A stretch of 14,613 nucleotides of DNA from JAVBLT01 sp031553315 (GTDB lineage Bacteria; Verrucomicrobiota; Kiritimatiellia; RFP12; DVOR01): the NCBI GenBank assembly GCA_031553315.1, contig JAVBLT010000030.1, positions 1 through 14,613 on the forward strand, given 5' to 3'. The position numbers were made by a program, and so were the translations under genes. The notes under the pieces were generated by a model. It searched no databases and was not told the DNA's origin. It saw only the letters and a program-made list of their open reading frames with translations. Position 1 is the first letter of the stretch. Each line of letters opens with the position of its first letter. Of this stretch, positions 8,077-14,613 are shown piece by piece.

Positions 8077-11000
8077 ATGAAAAGACTCTTTATTTTCTCA
8101 TTCCTTTGCCTCGCCGGGCTTGCCTCCCCCGCCGCAACCTGGTACGTCGACGCCTCCCGCCCCGATGATACCGGCGACGGGACTACGTGGGAGACCGCAA
8201 TCCAAGTTATTCAAACCGCAATCGACAAAGCATCCGAGTTTGACACAATACTCGTTGCCCCAGGTGTTTATGATAAAGGGAGCGTAATGTATTCCATCTC
8301 TCTCACACCTGATGACTACAATCGAATCGGGATCATCAAAAATATTACCGTAAAAAGCCGTGATGGCAAAGAAACCACTTTTATTCGCGGGTCAGGCACA
8401 GCTGCGTATAATACACTTGCCGCCGTACGGTGTGTCTTTATCGCAGCAGGTCGTTTAGAAGGATTTACATTGGAAGGAGGAACAACAGGTTCGCGATCAT
8501 TATCACAATCTGCCTGTGGCGGAGCCGTCAGTAGTGACTCCACACGTAAACCGTCACACGCTCCGAATCCCGTCATTGCAGATTGCGTCATTCGCAATTC
8601 ATACGCTCCCCATTATGGAGGAGGTGTCAACGGAGGTTTAATCCTTACGCTTGAAAATTGTGAAATCTACGGAAACTCAGCCGGTAAAGGCGGCGGAGTG
8701 CGAGGTGCAACCCTCAAAAACTGTATCATCCGCGATAATACCGCACTTGAAACAAAGTCGGCTTCTGAAGGAGGCGGTGGCGCACGAGCCTGTTCTCTTT
8801 ACAACTGCTTGATTTATAACAACACCTCACACGGATTGGGAGGAGGAACTGAAGGAGGGTCGTTATATGGTTGTGTCATCTCAAATAATGTTGCCACTGC
8901 ACAAGGAGGCGCCTGTTTCGACACATTAAATTTGTATGACTGCCTTCTCTACAACAACAGCGCCGGATTCGCGGGCGGAGCAATCGCCGGTTATACATCG
9001 GGCGCATCATTATACAATTGCACACTTTATGGAAACCGGGCGGGGGCGTATGGAGGCGGAGTCTACAGCGGCAATCAGGCATCAATAGGCACAATCAACA
9101 TTAAGCTCTACAACTGCATTGTGTTAAACAACACACTCACCTCAGGCCTGCTCAGCAACTATTACAATGGCACATTTTCCTATTCATGTACTTCACCTTA
9201 TGTGGAGGGAACCGGTAATATTGAGGCGGATCCTAAATTTGTGGATGTCGCCGCCATGAATTTCCGTTTGAAACCGGATTCTCCATGCGTCGATGCGGGA
9301 AACGGAAGCCGCAACTACAAGACCTACGACCCCGATGGTAATCAACGCACCATGGATGGAAACGGCGATGGTGTGGCAACAATCGATATTGGAGCTTATG
9401 AACTGCTTTCGCGCTACAGGGTCACCTTCAACGCACACGGCGGTTTGGTTTCCGAACCGTCGATCCTCGTGGCCTACAGCCTGAAATACGGCCCGCTTCC
9501 GGAACCGACGCGACCGGGATATACATTCGAAGGGTGGTTCACCGTAGCCAACGGAGGCGGTACCCGTATCACCGCCGAAAGCCAGGTTATCATTACCCAG
9601 GCACAAACCCTGCACGCAAAATGGACCGCGGAAAATTACACGCTGACTCTCAATGCCCAAGGCGGCAGCGTGACCCCGACAACGCAAACCGTCATATTCG
9701 ATTCCCCCTACGGCAACTTGCCCGTGCCGGTAAAAGACGGGTTCGTTTTTGCCGGCTGGTTCACGGAAAGCGAAGGGGGGAACAAAATCGAAACTTCTAC
9801 AAAAGTAACTGCCGCGGCCAACCACACCGTATACGCCCACTGGGCGGTCATTACACACACCGTAACGCTCAACGCTCAAAGCGGTAGCGTAACCCCCGCG
9901 ACCTTCACGGTTCCGCAGGGCGGCACATACGGTACGCTTCCCACTCCACAGCGTTCCGGTTATGTTTTCGGCGGTTGGTGGACTGAGCCGCAGGGCGCCG
10001 GCTCGAAAACCACCGAATCTACACGCGTTACGGCAACACAAAACCATACACTTTACGCGCTGTGGCTGAAAGCCTACACCCTGACCGTGAAAACCGGAAA
10101 GACAACCGAGGCTTTTGAAGGTGAACAAATTGAAGCGACAGCTCCCGATGTCGACAACATGGTCTTTGAGAAATGGGCCGTTGCTCCCGCCACCGCGAAT
10201 CTTGGTGCGGGGTTCAACGCGAAAGCGCAATCCACCACCGTTGTCATGCCCGCAGTGAATGTGACGCTGACCCCTGTCTACCTCGTCTCGCCCGGTTATC
10301 TCCAAATCACGCCTTCGCCAACGGAAGCGCCGGGTATTGAATGGAGCGTGAACAACAAAGAGTGGTTCGCAGTTACCGATGCAGCAACCCCGCTGAAGGC
10401 GGGAAGCTATACCGTTTTCTTCCGATCCGCAGATCCACGCTGGATTGCGCCCGCCAAACAAACCATTACGATTCGGATCAACGAAACGACCACGCTCAAT
10501 GCGGTGACAACACGCGTGACGGTGCCGGTGGTCATTCCCCTCGCCGACGGACCGGGCACAATCACGCTTTCGCCCGCCAATGGGCAGGTGATCAACGGCA
10601 AGCCGGTAACCCTCACCGCAAAACCGGAGAAAGATGCCCTGTTTGTGGATTGGGATACGGGCGAGGCGACCGCTTCAATCAAGGTGGCGCCGGCTGTCGA
10701 TACCCTCTACACCGCGCGGTTCAGGATGAAGGCCGATTGCGCGGATCCGGTGATCCAGGTCGCGTCGGCACGCGGCATGGTGGGCGTGCCCTTTGAATTG
10801 CAGGTTGAAATCAATGACGGCGCCAAGCCCGTAAAATTCAGCGCCAGCGGCTTGCCCACCGGCTTGAAACTCAACGCCGCCACAGGCCTCGTCTCCGGCG
10901 TGCCCGCAAAAGCCGGAACCTTCAACGCCGCCATCAAAGCCACCAGCGCGGCCAACAGCAAGAAGATCGATGCGAAGAGCGTGGCGATTGCGATCGAGGC

Positions 11001-12135
11001 GCTGCCGGCCGCGGCGCAGGGAGCCTTCAACGGCTATGTGGAGAATGAGGCCGGAATCTGCGGGTCCTTTACGGCGACGGTTTCGGCAACGGGTAAAATC
11101 ACGGCAAAGGTGGTTTCGACCGGCGGCGCGCTCTCGTTCGCCGCGCCCTCGTGGTCGGCTCGGGCGGATTCGCTTTTCACCGCCGAAATGGCCGCCAAGA
11201 AAGGCGAAACACTCACCCTCGCGCTTGATGCCGCCCTACCGTGGAACGCCTGCGCCATGACCGGCCTCTTCAACGGCACCGCCGAGCTGACCGCCCAGCG
11301 CAACCCCTTCACCGCCAAAAACGCAACCGCCCTCGCCGAGCTCAACGCAACCTACAAAGGGTATTACACCCTCGCGCTCGAAGGTACCTTCATTGAAGAA
11401 AGCGAGGGCCAGGCCCAAAACATCCCCGAGGGCCACGGCTACATCACCGCCACGGTCGACGCAAAGGGCACGGTCAAGCTCGCAGGCAAACTCGCCGACG
11501 GCGCCGCCGTCAGCGGCGGCATTCCCATGCTGTTGCTCGACGGCAGCGCCGTCGTCCCCGCCTTCCTGCCCCTCTACAACTCGCAAGGCCTCTGCTCCGG
11601 CCTCCTCCACGCCGCCCCCGAAGGCACCCTCGCCGGCGCCGCCTGGCAATGGCGCTACCCCGGCAAAACACCCACAGGCAAAACACCCGCCACCGAAGAC
11701 CGCTTCGCCATGGCGCTGACCCCCTCCGGCGGCCGTTACAGCAACGGCGCCGACCTCGCCGCCCACTACGCCGGCCTCTCCTTCAACGCCCACGACTACG
11801 CCGTGGAAATCCTGCCCGACGCCAAAGGCGGCATCAAGCTGCCCGCGGCAAAAGGCCCCGTCTACGACAAACCCACCGCCCAATACATCTACAACCCCCA
11901 GAATCCCGGCGCCGCCACCCTCAGCGTAAACAAAACCACCGGCCTCTTCACCGGCAAATTCAACCTCTACGAAGAAAACGGCGCAAAGCTCAAAACAACC
12001 TCCTTTTCACACCAAGGCGTGCTGCTGCCCACCGGCGGGAAAGGGTTTTATCACGTTTCCGAAACCTGGAAATCAGGCGATCCCAAACCCGTTTCCTATC
12101 CCCTCAAACGCTCCTACCCCGTGAGCGTGGAATAA
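8077..12135 (+). CDS. Large secreted beta-helix and InlB B-repeat surface protein
   Basis: A 1352-residue modular exported protein of unknown function, adhesin-like in design. Signal peptide about 1-20 (MKRLFIFSFLCLAGLASPAA). Residues 21-442 form a right-handed parallel beta-helix: it begins WYVDASRPDDTGDG, has many rungs of the type LYNCLIYNNT with GGG turns, and ends with DPKFVD and the DIGAYE signature. Three InlB B-type repeats follow (447-516, 520-589, 590-663; e.g. GYTFEGWFT, DGFVFAGWFT, GYVFGGWWT), then a divergent fourth (664-737). About 738-889 holds further beta-rich repeats, and 890-977 is a putative Ig (He_PIG) domain with SGLPTGLKLNAATGLVSGVP. The last 375 residues carry repeated units such as GYITATVDAKGTVKLAGKL, a type I associate with PVC secreted proteins. 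No PEP-CTERM, LPXTG or autotransporter barrel is visible. AAGGAG lies 6 nt before the start. Composition changes inside the gene: the first three kilobases lack the plus-strand C excess of the neighbours. It shares a terminator with the convergent decarboxylase gene. Confidence 0.85.
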   Translation: MKRLFIFSFLCLAGLASPAATWYVDASRPDDTGDGTTWETAIQVIQTAIDKASEFDTILVAPGVYDKGSVMYSISLTPDDYNRIGIIKNITVKSRDGKETTFIRGSGTAAYNTLAAVRCVFIAAGRLEGFTLEGGTTGSRSLSQSACGGAVSSDSTRKPSHAPNPVIADCVIRNSYAPHYGGGVNGGLILTLENCEIYGNSAGKGGGVRGATLKNCIIRDNTALETKSASEGGGGARACSLYNCLIYNNTSHGLGGGTEGGSLYGCVISNNVATAQGGACFDTLNLYDCLLYNNSAGFAGGAIAGYTSGASLYNCTLYGNRAGAYGGGVYSGNQASIGTINIKLYNCIVLNNTLTSGLLSNYYNGTFSYSCTSPYVEGTGNIEADPKFVDVAAMNFRLKPDSPCVDAGNGSRNYKTYDPDGNQRTMDGNGDGVATIDIGAYELLSRYRVTFNAHGGLVSEPSILVAYSLKYGPLPEPTRPGYTFEGWFTVANGGGTRITAESQVIITQAQTLHAKWTAENYTLTLNAQGGSVTPTTQTVIFDSPYGNLPVPVKDGFVFAGWFTESEGGNKIETSTKVTAAANHTVYAHWAVITHTVTLNAQSGSVTPATFTVPQGGTYGTLPTPQRSGYVFGGWWTEPQGAGSKTTESTRVTATQNHTLYALWLKAYTLTVKTGKTTEAFEGEQIEATAPDVDNMVFEKWAVAPATANLGAGFNAKAQSTTVVMPAVNVTLTPVYLVSPGYLQITPSPTEAPGIEWSVNNKEWFAVTDAATPLKAGSYTVFFRSADPRWIAPAKQTITIRINETTTLNAVTTRVTVPVVIPLADGPGTITLSPANGQVINGKPVTLTAKPEKDALFVDWDTGEATASIKVAPAVDTLYTARFRMKADCADPVIQVASARGMVGVPFELQVEINDGAKPVKFSASGLPTGLKLNAATGLVSGVPAKAGTFNAAIKATSAANSKKIDAKSVAIAIEALPAAAQGAFNGYVENEAGICGSFTATVSATGKITAKVVSTGGALSFAAPSWSARADSLFTAEMAAKKGETLTLALDAALPWNACAMTGLFNGTAELTAQRNPFTAKNATALAELNATYKGYYTLALEGTFIEESEGQAQNIPEGHGYITATVDAKGTVKLAGKLADGAAVSGGIPMLLLDGSAVVPAFLPLYNSQGLCSGLLHAAPEGTLAGAAWQWRYPGKTPTGKTPATEDRFAMALTPSGGRYSNGADLAAHYAGLSFNAHDYAVEILPDAKGGIKLPAAKGPVYDKPTAQYIYNPQNPGAATLSVNKTTGLFTGKFNLYEENGAKLKTTSFSHQGVLLPTGGKGFYHVSETWKSGDPKPVSYPLKRSYPVSVE
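9415..10066 (+). repeat. Three tandem InlB B-repeat coding units
   Basis: Three units of about 70-74 codons encode residues 447-516, 520-589 and 590-663. Each has VTFNA or LTLNAQ near the start, a YG-LP segment, a GF/GY-F-GWxT core and ends in a tryptophan (HAKW, YAHW, YALW). They are diverged in DNA sequence, so slippage copies are not recent. Confidence 0.8.
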
Positions 12136-12170
12136 AAAAAGCGGCGTGCCCGAAAGCACGCCGCTTTTTT
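12134..12170. terminator. Bidirectional intrinsic terminator
   Basis: GCGGCGTGC (12141-12149) pairs with GCACGCCGC (12156-12164) with A7 before and T6 after. It terminates both convergent genes and lies only a few bases beyond each stop codon. Confidence 0.92.
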
Positions 12171-12174
12171 ACGG

Positions 12175-14382
12175 TCAACGGTTTTCAATCCAATGCACCC
12201 GCTTCTCCTCGTCTTTGCGGATAACCTCCACAAAGTGGCGCTTGCCGCGGCTGAAAAGACCGTGAACCGCCGAAGCGCCCTCGCGGGCAATCACATGCTG
12301 AATCAGCGCAATCATCGCGCGCGTGATGCGGAGCCCCGGAATGAAAACCGGAATCCCCGGCGGATACGGCACCAGAAGCTGGCTGCAAATGCGGCCCTCC
12401 GTCTCCTCCAGCTGCACCAGCTCCCCATCGCACAGCGCGGCATCGCGCGGGAGCACCGCCGCCTGACCGTCGACCGCGCGCTCCATGCCCTCGTCGACCA
12501 GAACCTGCTCAGGCCGCCCGATCGCCGACCGCATCTTGCGGATACAGCGGAAAAGGTATTCAAAATGATCCTCCACCGTGCCGACCGTCACCAGGAAAAG
12601 AATCGTCACAGGCGTGGATTTTTCCCACTGAATCTTCGATCCCTGGAGCAGCTTCTTAAACTCGCTGCACAGCTCCGGCGAACGGAACGAAAGCATCATC
12701 TTCAGCGGATCGTGCATGTAGCCCCGGCGGCGCCAGCGCGGGTCGTCGCCCGCCACCGCCTCAAGCCCCGCGAAACAATCCTCCTCCGGGATTCCGCACG
12801 CCTGCGCCACCCGCGCCTTAAACGCCGCCACCCAGTGCAACCGCTCCTCAATCAGGCGCAACCCCTCCAGGCGCATGTGAATCCCCGCCATATCGAGCGT
12901 GGCCAGCGTGGGATAATGCGGCGACGTGGAGTGCCAATAGCGCAGCACCTCATGCAAATCGTGGCTGAATTTCTCATACGACCCATGCCCGTGAAGCGCA
13001 AAACGCTGCCGCAGCCACTTAAACCTCGGGTTGTCCCCCTCCAGCAGCTTTCTGAAGCGGATCGACACATGAATCATCGAAGCCTGGCTGAACGCCGCCA
13101 GCGCCTTATGCGTGGATTGCACCGCGAAATGCGCCCCGTGCTCCTCATTCACCGCATTGTAGCGGACCTGAAGCCCAGCCGGCGTCGTCGTCGTATAAAA
13201 CGGGTGAAAATTCAAATACGGCGCCCACGCCTCATCCGCATAGAAAATAATCCCCCGCTCCTCGCAAAGCCGCGCGATTTCCCAAACCGGATAGAGAATA
13301 CCCTCATACGTACACGTCGTCAGCACCAGCATGCGCGGCTTATCCGCGCTCTTATCCGGCGCCGCGTTGAGCGCCTCCTCAATCTCCTCCAGCGGCACAG
13401 GCCCCCAGATCCCCAGGCGGCGGTTGTAATGCGCGGGCAGATAGCGCGGCACAGCCCCCGCCATCACCACCGCGTGGTGAACGGATTTGTGGCAGTTGCG
13501 ATCCAGCAGCACCGTCTCACCCGGCCGCAGCAACGTCATCAGCATCGCCTTATTCGAGGTCGACGATCCATTCGTCACATAATAACTCTGCGCCGTGCAA
13601 AAGATTTCCGACGTCAACCTCTGCGCCTCCGAGAGCGGCGTATGCCCCTCCGGCGTAGACAAATCCCCCAGCGACTCCACCGACACACTCAAATCCGACC
13701 TGAAAATCATCGGGTCATACGCATCGTGGAACCCCCCCAGAAACACCGACCGCTCAAACGCATTGCCCCCATTGTGCCCCGGCGTATGCCAGTTCGTGCC
13801 CGCCTTCACCATCACATAACGCTGCAAGGCATGCCAGAAATGCGGCATCCAGAACGACGAAAACAAATGCTCGATCCTCGTCCCGTACCGCCCCGTATTC
13901 GCGAACACCTCCACCGGCTTCTTCACCCACCGCCTGCTCGGCAGCGCCACCTGCGGGCGCCCCGCATGCGTCAGCACCACCTTCGGCAACGCCGGGAAAT
14001 ACGTGAACAGCCAGTTTTGGATCGTCAGCCCATCCAGGCACAACGCATTGAGCGAGACCCACGCCCCCTCATCCACCCTCACCGGCGCAGATCCATCAGG
14101 CATCAGGCACAACGCATCATCCAACATGAAAAAAATACAATGCTTCGCATCATCCGAAAGAAAGCTCCGCGCGCTCGGCGCCAGAAACAGCCGTTCATCC
14201 AGTTCCTTCGGCGTCTGAACCGGAATAATGCGGATCACAGGATAATCCAGCGGCTCGTCATAGGTAAACGTCTCCCGGCAAAACGCCCGGAACACATCCG
14301 AAAGCCCATAAGCCATTTCCTGAAGCAAAACCTCATCACACTCCTGCCTCGTATGCAGATAAAACACAGTCAAAGCATGCAT
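12175..14382 (-). CDS. PLP-dependent Orn/Lys/Arg decarboxylase, LdcI/AdiA type
   Basis: A 735-residue fold-type-I decarboxylase that should convert lysine, arginine or ornithine into cadaverine, agmatine or putrescine; it may serve polyamine synthesis or acid resistance. Residues 1-150 are a receiver-like wing domain. The PLP core contains TPGHNGG (200-206), VTNGSSTSNK (269-278), DRNCHKS (294-300, H298 stacking on PLP), YADEAW (381-386, D383 to the pyridine nitrogen) and QSTHKALAAFSQASMIHV (422-439) with the Schiff-base lysine K426. The C-terminal domain includes LVPYPPGIPVFIPG (670-683). Length fits inducible LdcI/AdiA enzymes (about 710-755). After K426, residues 440-480 form an insert of about 30 residues (SIRFRKLLEG through GHGSYEKFSH) relative to E. 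coli LdcI before HSTSPHY. Substrate cannot be assigned. AGGAG lies 13 nt before the start, and AAAGG 6 nt before it. The gene follows a 5S rRNA on the same strand but is separated by its terminator. Confidence 0.93.
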   Translation of the reverse strand: MHALTVFYLHTRQECDEVLLQEMAYGLSDVFRAFCRETFTYDEPLDYPVIRIIPVQTPKELDERLFLAPSARSFLSDDAKHCIFFMLDDALCLMPDGSAPVRVDEGAWVSLNALCLDGLTIQNWLFTYFPALPKVVLTHAGRPQVALPSRRWVKKPVEVFANTGRYGTRIEHLFSSFWMPHFWHALQRYVMVKAGTNWHTPGHNGGNAFERSVFLGGFHDAYDPMIFRSDLSVSVESLGDLSTPEGHTPLSEAQRLTSEIFCTAQSYYVTNGSSTSNKAMLMTLLRPGETVLLDRNCHKSVHHAVVMAGAVPRYLPAHYNRRLGIWGPVPLEEIEEALNAAPDKSADKPRMLVLTTCTYEGILYPVWEIARLCEERGIIFYADEAWAPYLNFHPFYTTTTPAGLQVRYNAVNEEHGAHFAVQSTHKALAAFSQASMIHVSIRFRKLLEGDNPRFKWLRQRFALHGHGSYEKFSHDLHEVLRYWHSTSPHYPTLATLDMAGIHMRLEGLRLIEERLHWVAAFKARVAQACGIPEEDCFAGLEAVAGDDPRWRRRGYMHDPLKMMLSFRSPELCSEFKKLLQGSKIQWEKSTPVTILFLVTVGTVEDHFEYLFRCIRKMRSAIGRPEQVLVDEGMERAVDGQAAVLPRDAALCDGELVQLEETEGRICSQLLVPYPPGIPVFIPGLRITRAMIALIQHVIAREGASAVHGLFSRGKRHFVEVIRKDEEKRVHWIENR

Positions 14383-14431
14383 GTAGCGCCTTTATCTCCT
14401 TCACAGAATGCAAAACAAAATTACTTCCAAA

Positions 14432-14460
14432 AGAGTATCACGCTCCGCCTCCACAAGCAA
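14432..14460 (-). promoter_or_regulatory. Candidate promoter of the decarboxylase gene
   Basis: On the minus strand TTGCTT (14460-14455), a 17-nt spacer and TACTCT (14437-14432), with TG one base before the -10. The leader would be about 40 nt. It lies beyond the rRNA terminator, which fits independent expression. Confidence 0.38.
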
Positions 14461-14480
14461 TGGAATAGATGGCAAAAGGC

Positions 14481-14530
14481 TTTTTTTGTGCCCCGCCCGC
14501 AGGCGTTTGCGCGAAGCGGGCATAAAAAAA
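14481..14530. repeat. Hairpin flanked by T7 and A7
   Basis: GCCCGC (14495-14500) pairs with GCGGGC (14516-14521), and the outer T7 (14481-14487) can pair with A7 (14524-14530). It abuts the rRNA terminator and shares the A7 with it, so the two may form a tandem terminator on the minus strand. Confidence 0.5.
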
Positions 14531-14556
14531 GAGACCTGTAATCGCTTACAGGTCTC
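14524..14556 (-). terminator. Terminator of the rRNA operon
   Basis: On the minus strand a perfect 11-bp stem (GAGACCTGTAA at one arm, 14556-14546 with 14541-14531) with a 4-nt loop is followed by T7 (complement of 14530-14524). It begins about 5 nt after the 5S 3' end. Confidence 0.88.
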
Positions 14557-14560
14557 TTAA

Positions 14561-14613
14561 GTTCCGGCGGCGTGCTGCTCTCCCACGGGCAACTCCCGCA
14601 GTACCCTGGCCGA
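14561..14613 (-). rRNA. rrf: 5S ribosomal RNA, 3' part
   Basis: The minus strand from 14613 reads GGTACTGCGGGAGTTGCCCG, then GTGGGAGAGCAGCACGCCGCCGG, split here only for reading. This is the loop E, helix IV and GGGAGAG portion and the 3' strand of helix I of bacterial 5S rRNA. About 53 of roughly 115 nt are present; the 5' part is beyond the window. The usual order 16S-23S-5S suggests an rRNA operon to the right on this strand. Confidence 0.88.

Noticed and set aside
7908..8168. 86-codon ORF starting in the leader hairpin
   Set aside because: Basic, without domain; overlaps the hairpin and the true start and signal peptide of the downstream gene.
12193..14541. 782-codon open frame on the plus strand opposite the decarboxylase
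   Set aside because: Arg/His/Pro-rich translation without domain or RBS; the minus-strand frame has intact PLP motifs.

Overview
The window looks like bacterial chromosome from the PVC superphylum, most likely Kiritimatiellota or Lentisphaerota. That is an inference from gene style: a short AlaRS, a family-12-type heparinase II/III, a secreted beta-helix plus InlB B-repeat protein, and GC-rich genes with Shine-Dalgarno sites. No taxonomic marker is complete here; only about 53 nt of a 5S rRNA is present.

Layout, left to right. Positions 1-517 are a non-coding divergent region. A good minus-strand promoter and a Shine-Dalgarno sequence point to a gene starting just off the left edge. alaS (518-2311, +) encodes a reduced alanyl-tRNA synthetase. 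It is followed by a 163-bp palindromic element and a strong intrinsic terminator. A secreted heparinase II/III-family lyase (2538-4325, +) starts 9 nt after that terminator. Next come a parvulin-type prolyl isomerase without signal peptide (4391-5284, +), a second copy of the palindromic element, and tex (5465-7717, +). A 359-bp gap holding a promoter and a long imperfect hairpin leads to a 1352-residue secreted modular protein (8077-12135, +). A bidirectional terminator separates it from a convergent PLP-dependent Orn/Lys/Arg decarboxylase (14382-12175, -). The right edge is the 3' end of a 5S rRNA and its terminator, both on the minus strand, so an rRNA operon probably lies just outside.

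How the genes relate. No single pathway unites them. The isomerase and tex were probably once a tight two-gene unit about 20 nt apart, now split by the element. The heparinase and the 1352-residue protein are exported and fit a life on host or algal polysaccharides. alaS, tex and the rRNA are housekeeping.

The most interesting signal is the pair of palindromic elements. Each begins exactly at the TAG stop codon of the gene before it. Both look like MITEs inserted into a TA dinucleotide, and removing either one restores a TAA stop at the same place. Also notable are the AlaRS lacking both the beta-barrel and C-Ala regions, a strong C-over-G bias of the plus strand that holds in both gene orientations, and a break in that bias over most of the 1352-residue gene, which suggests a mosaic origin.
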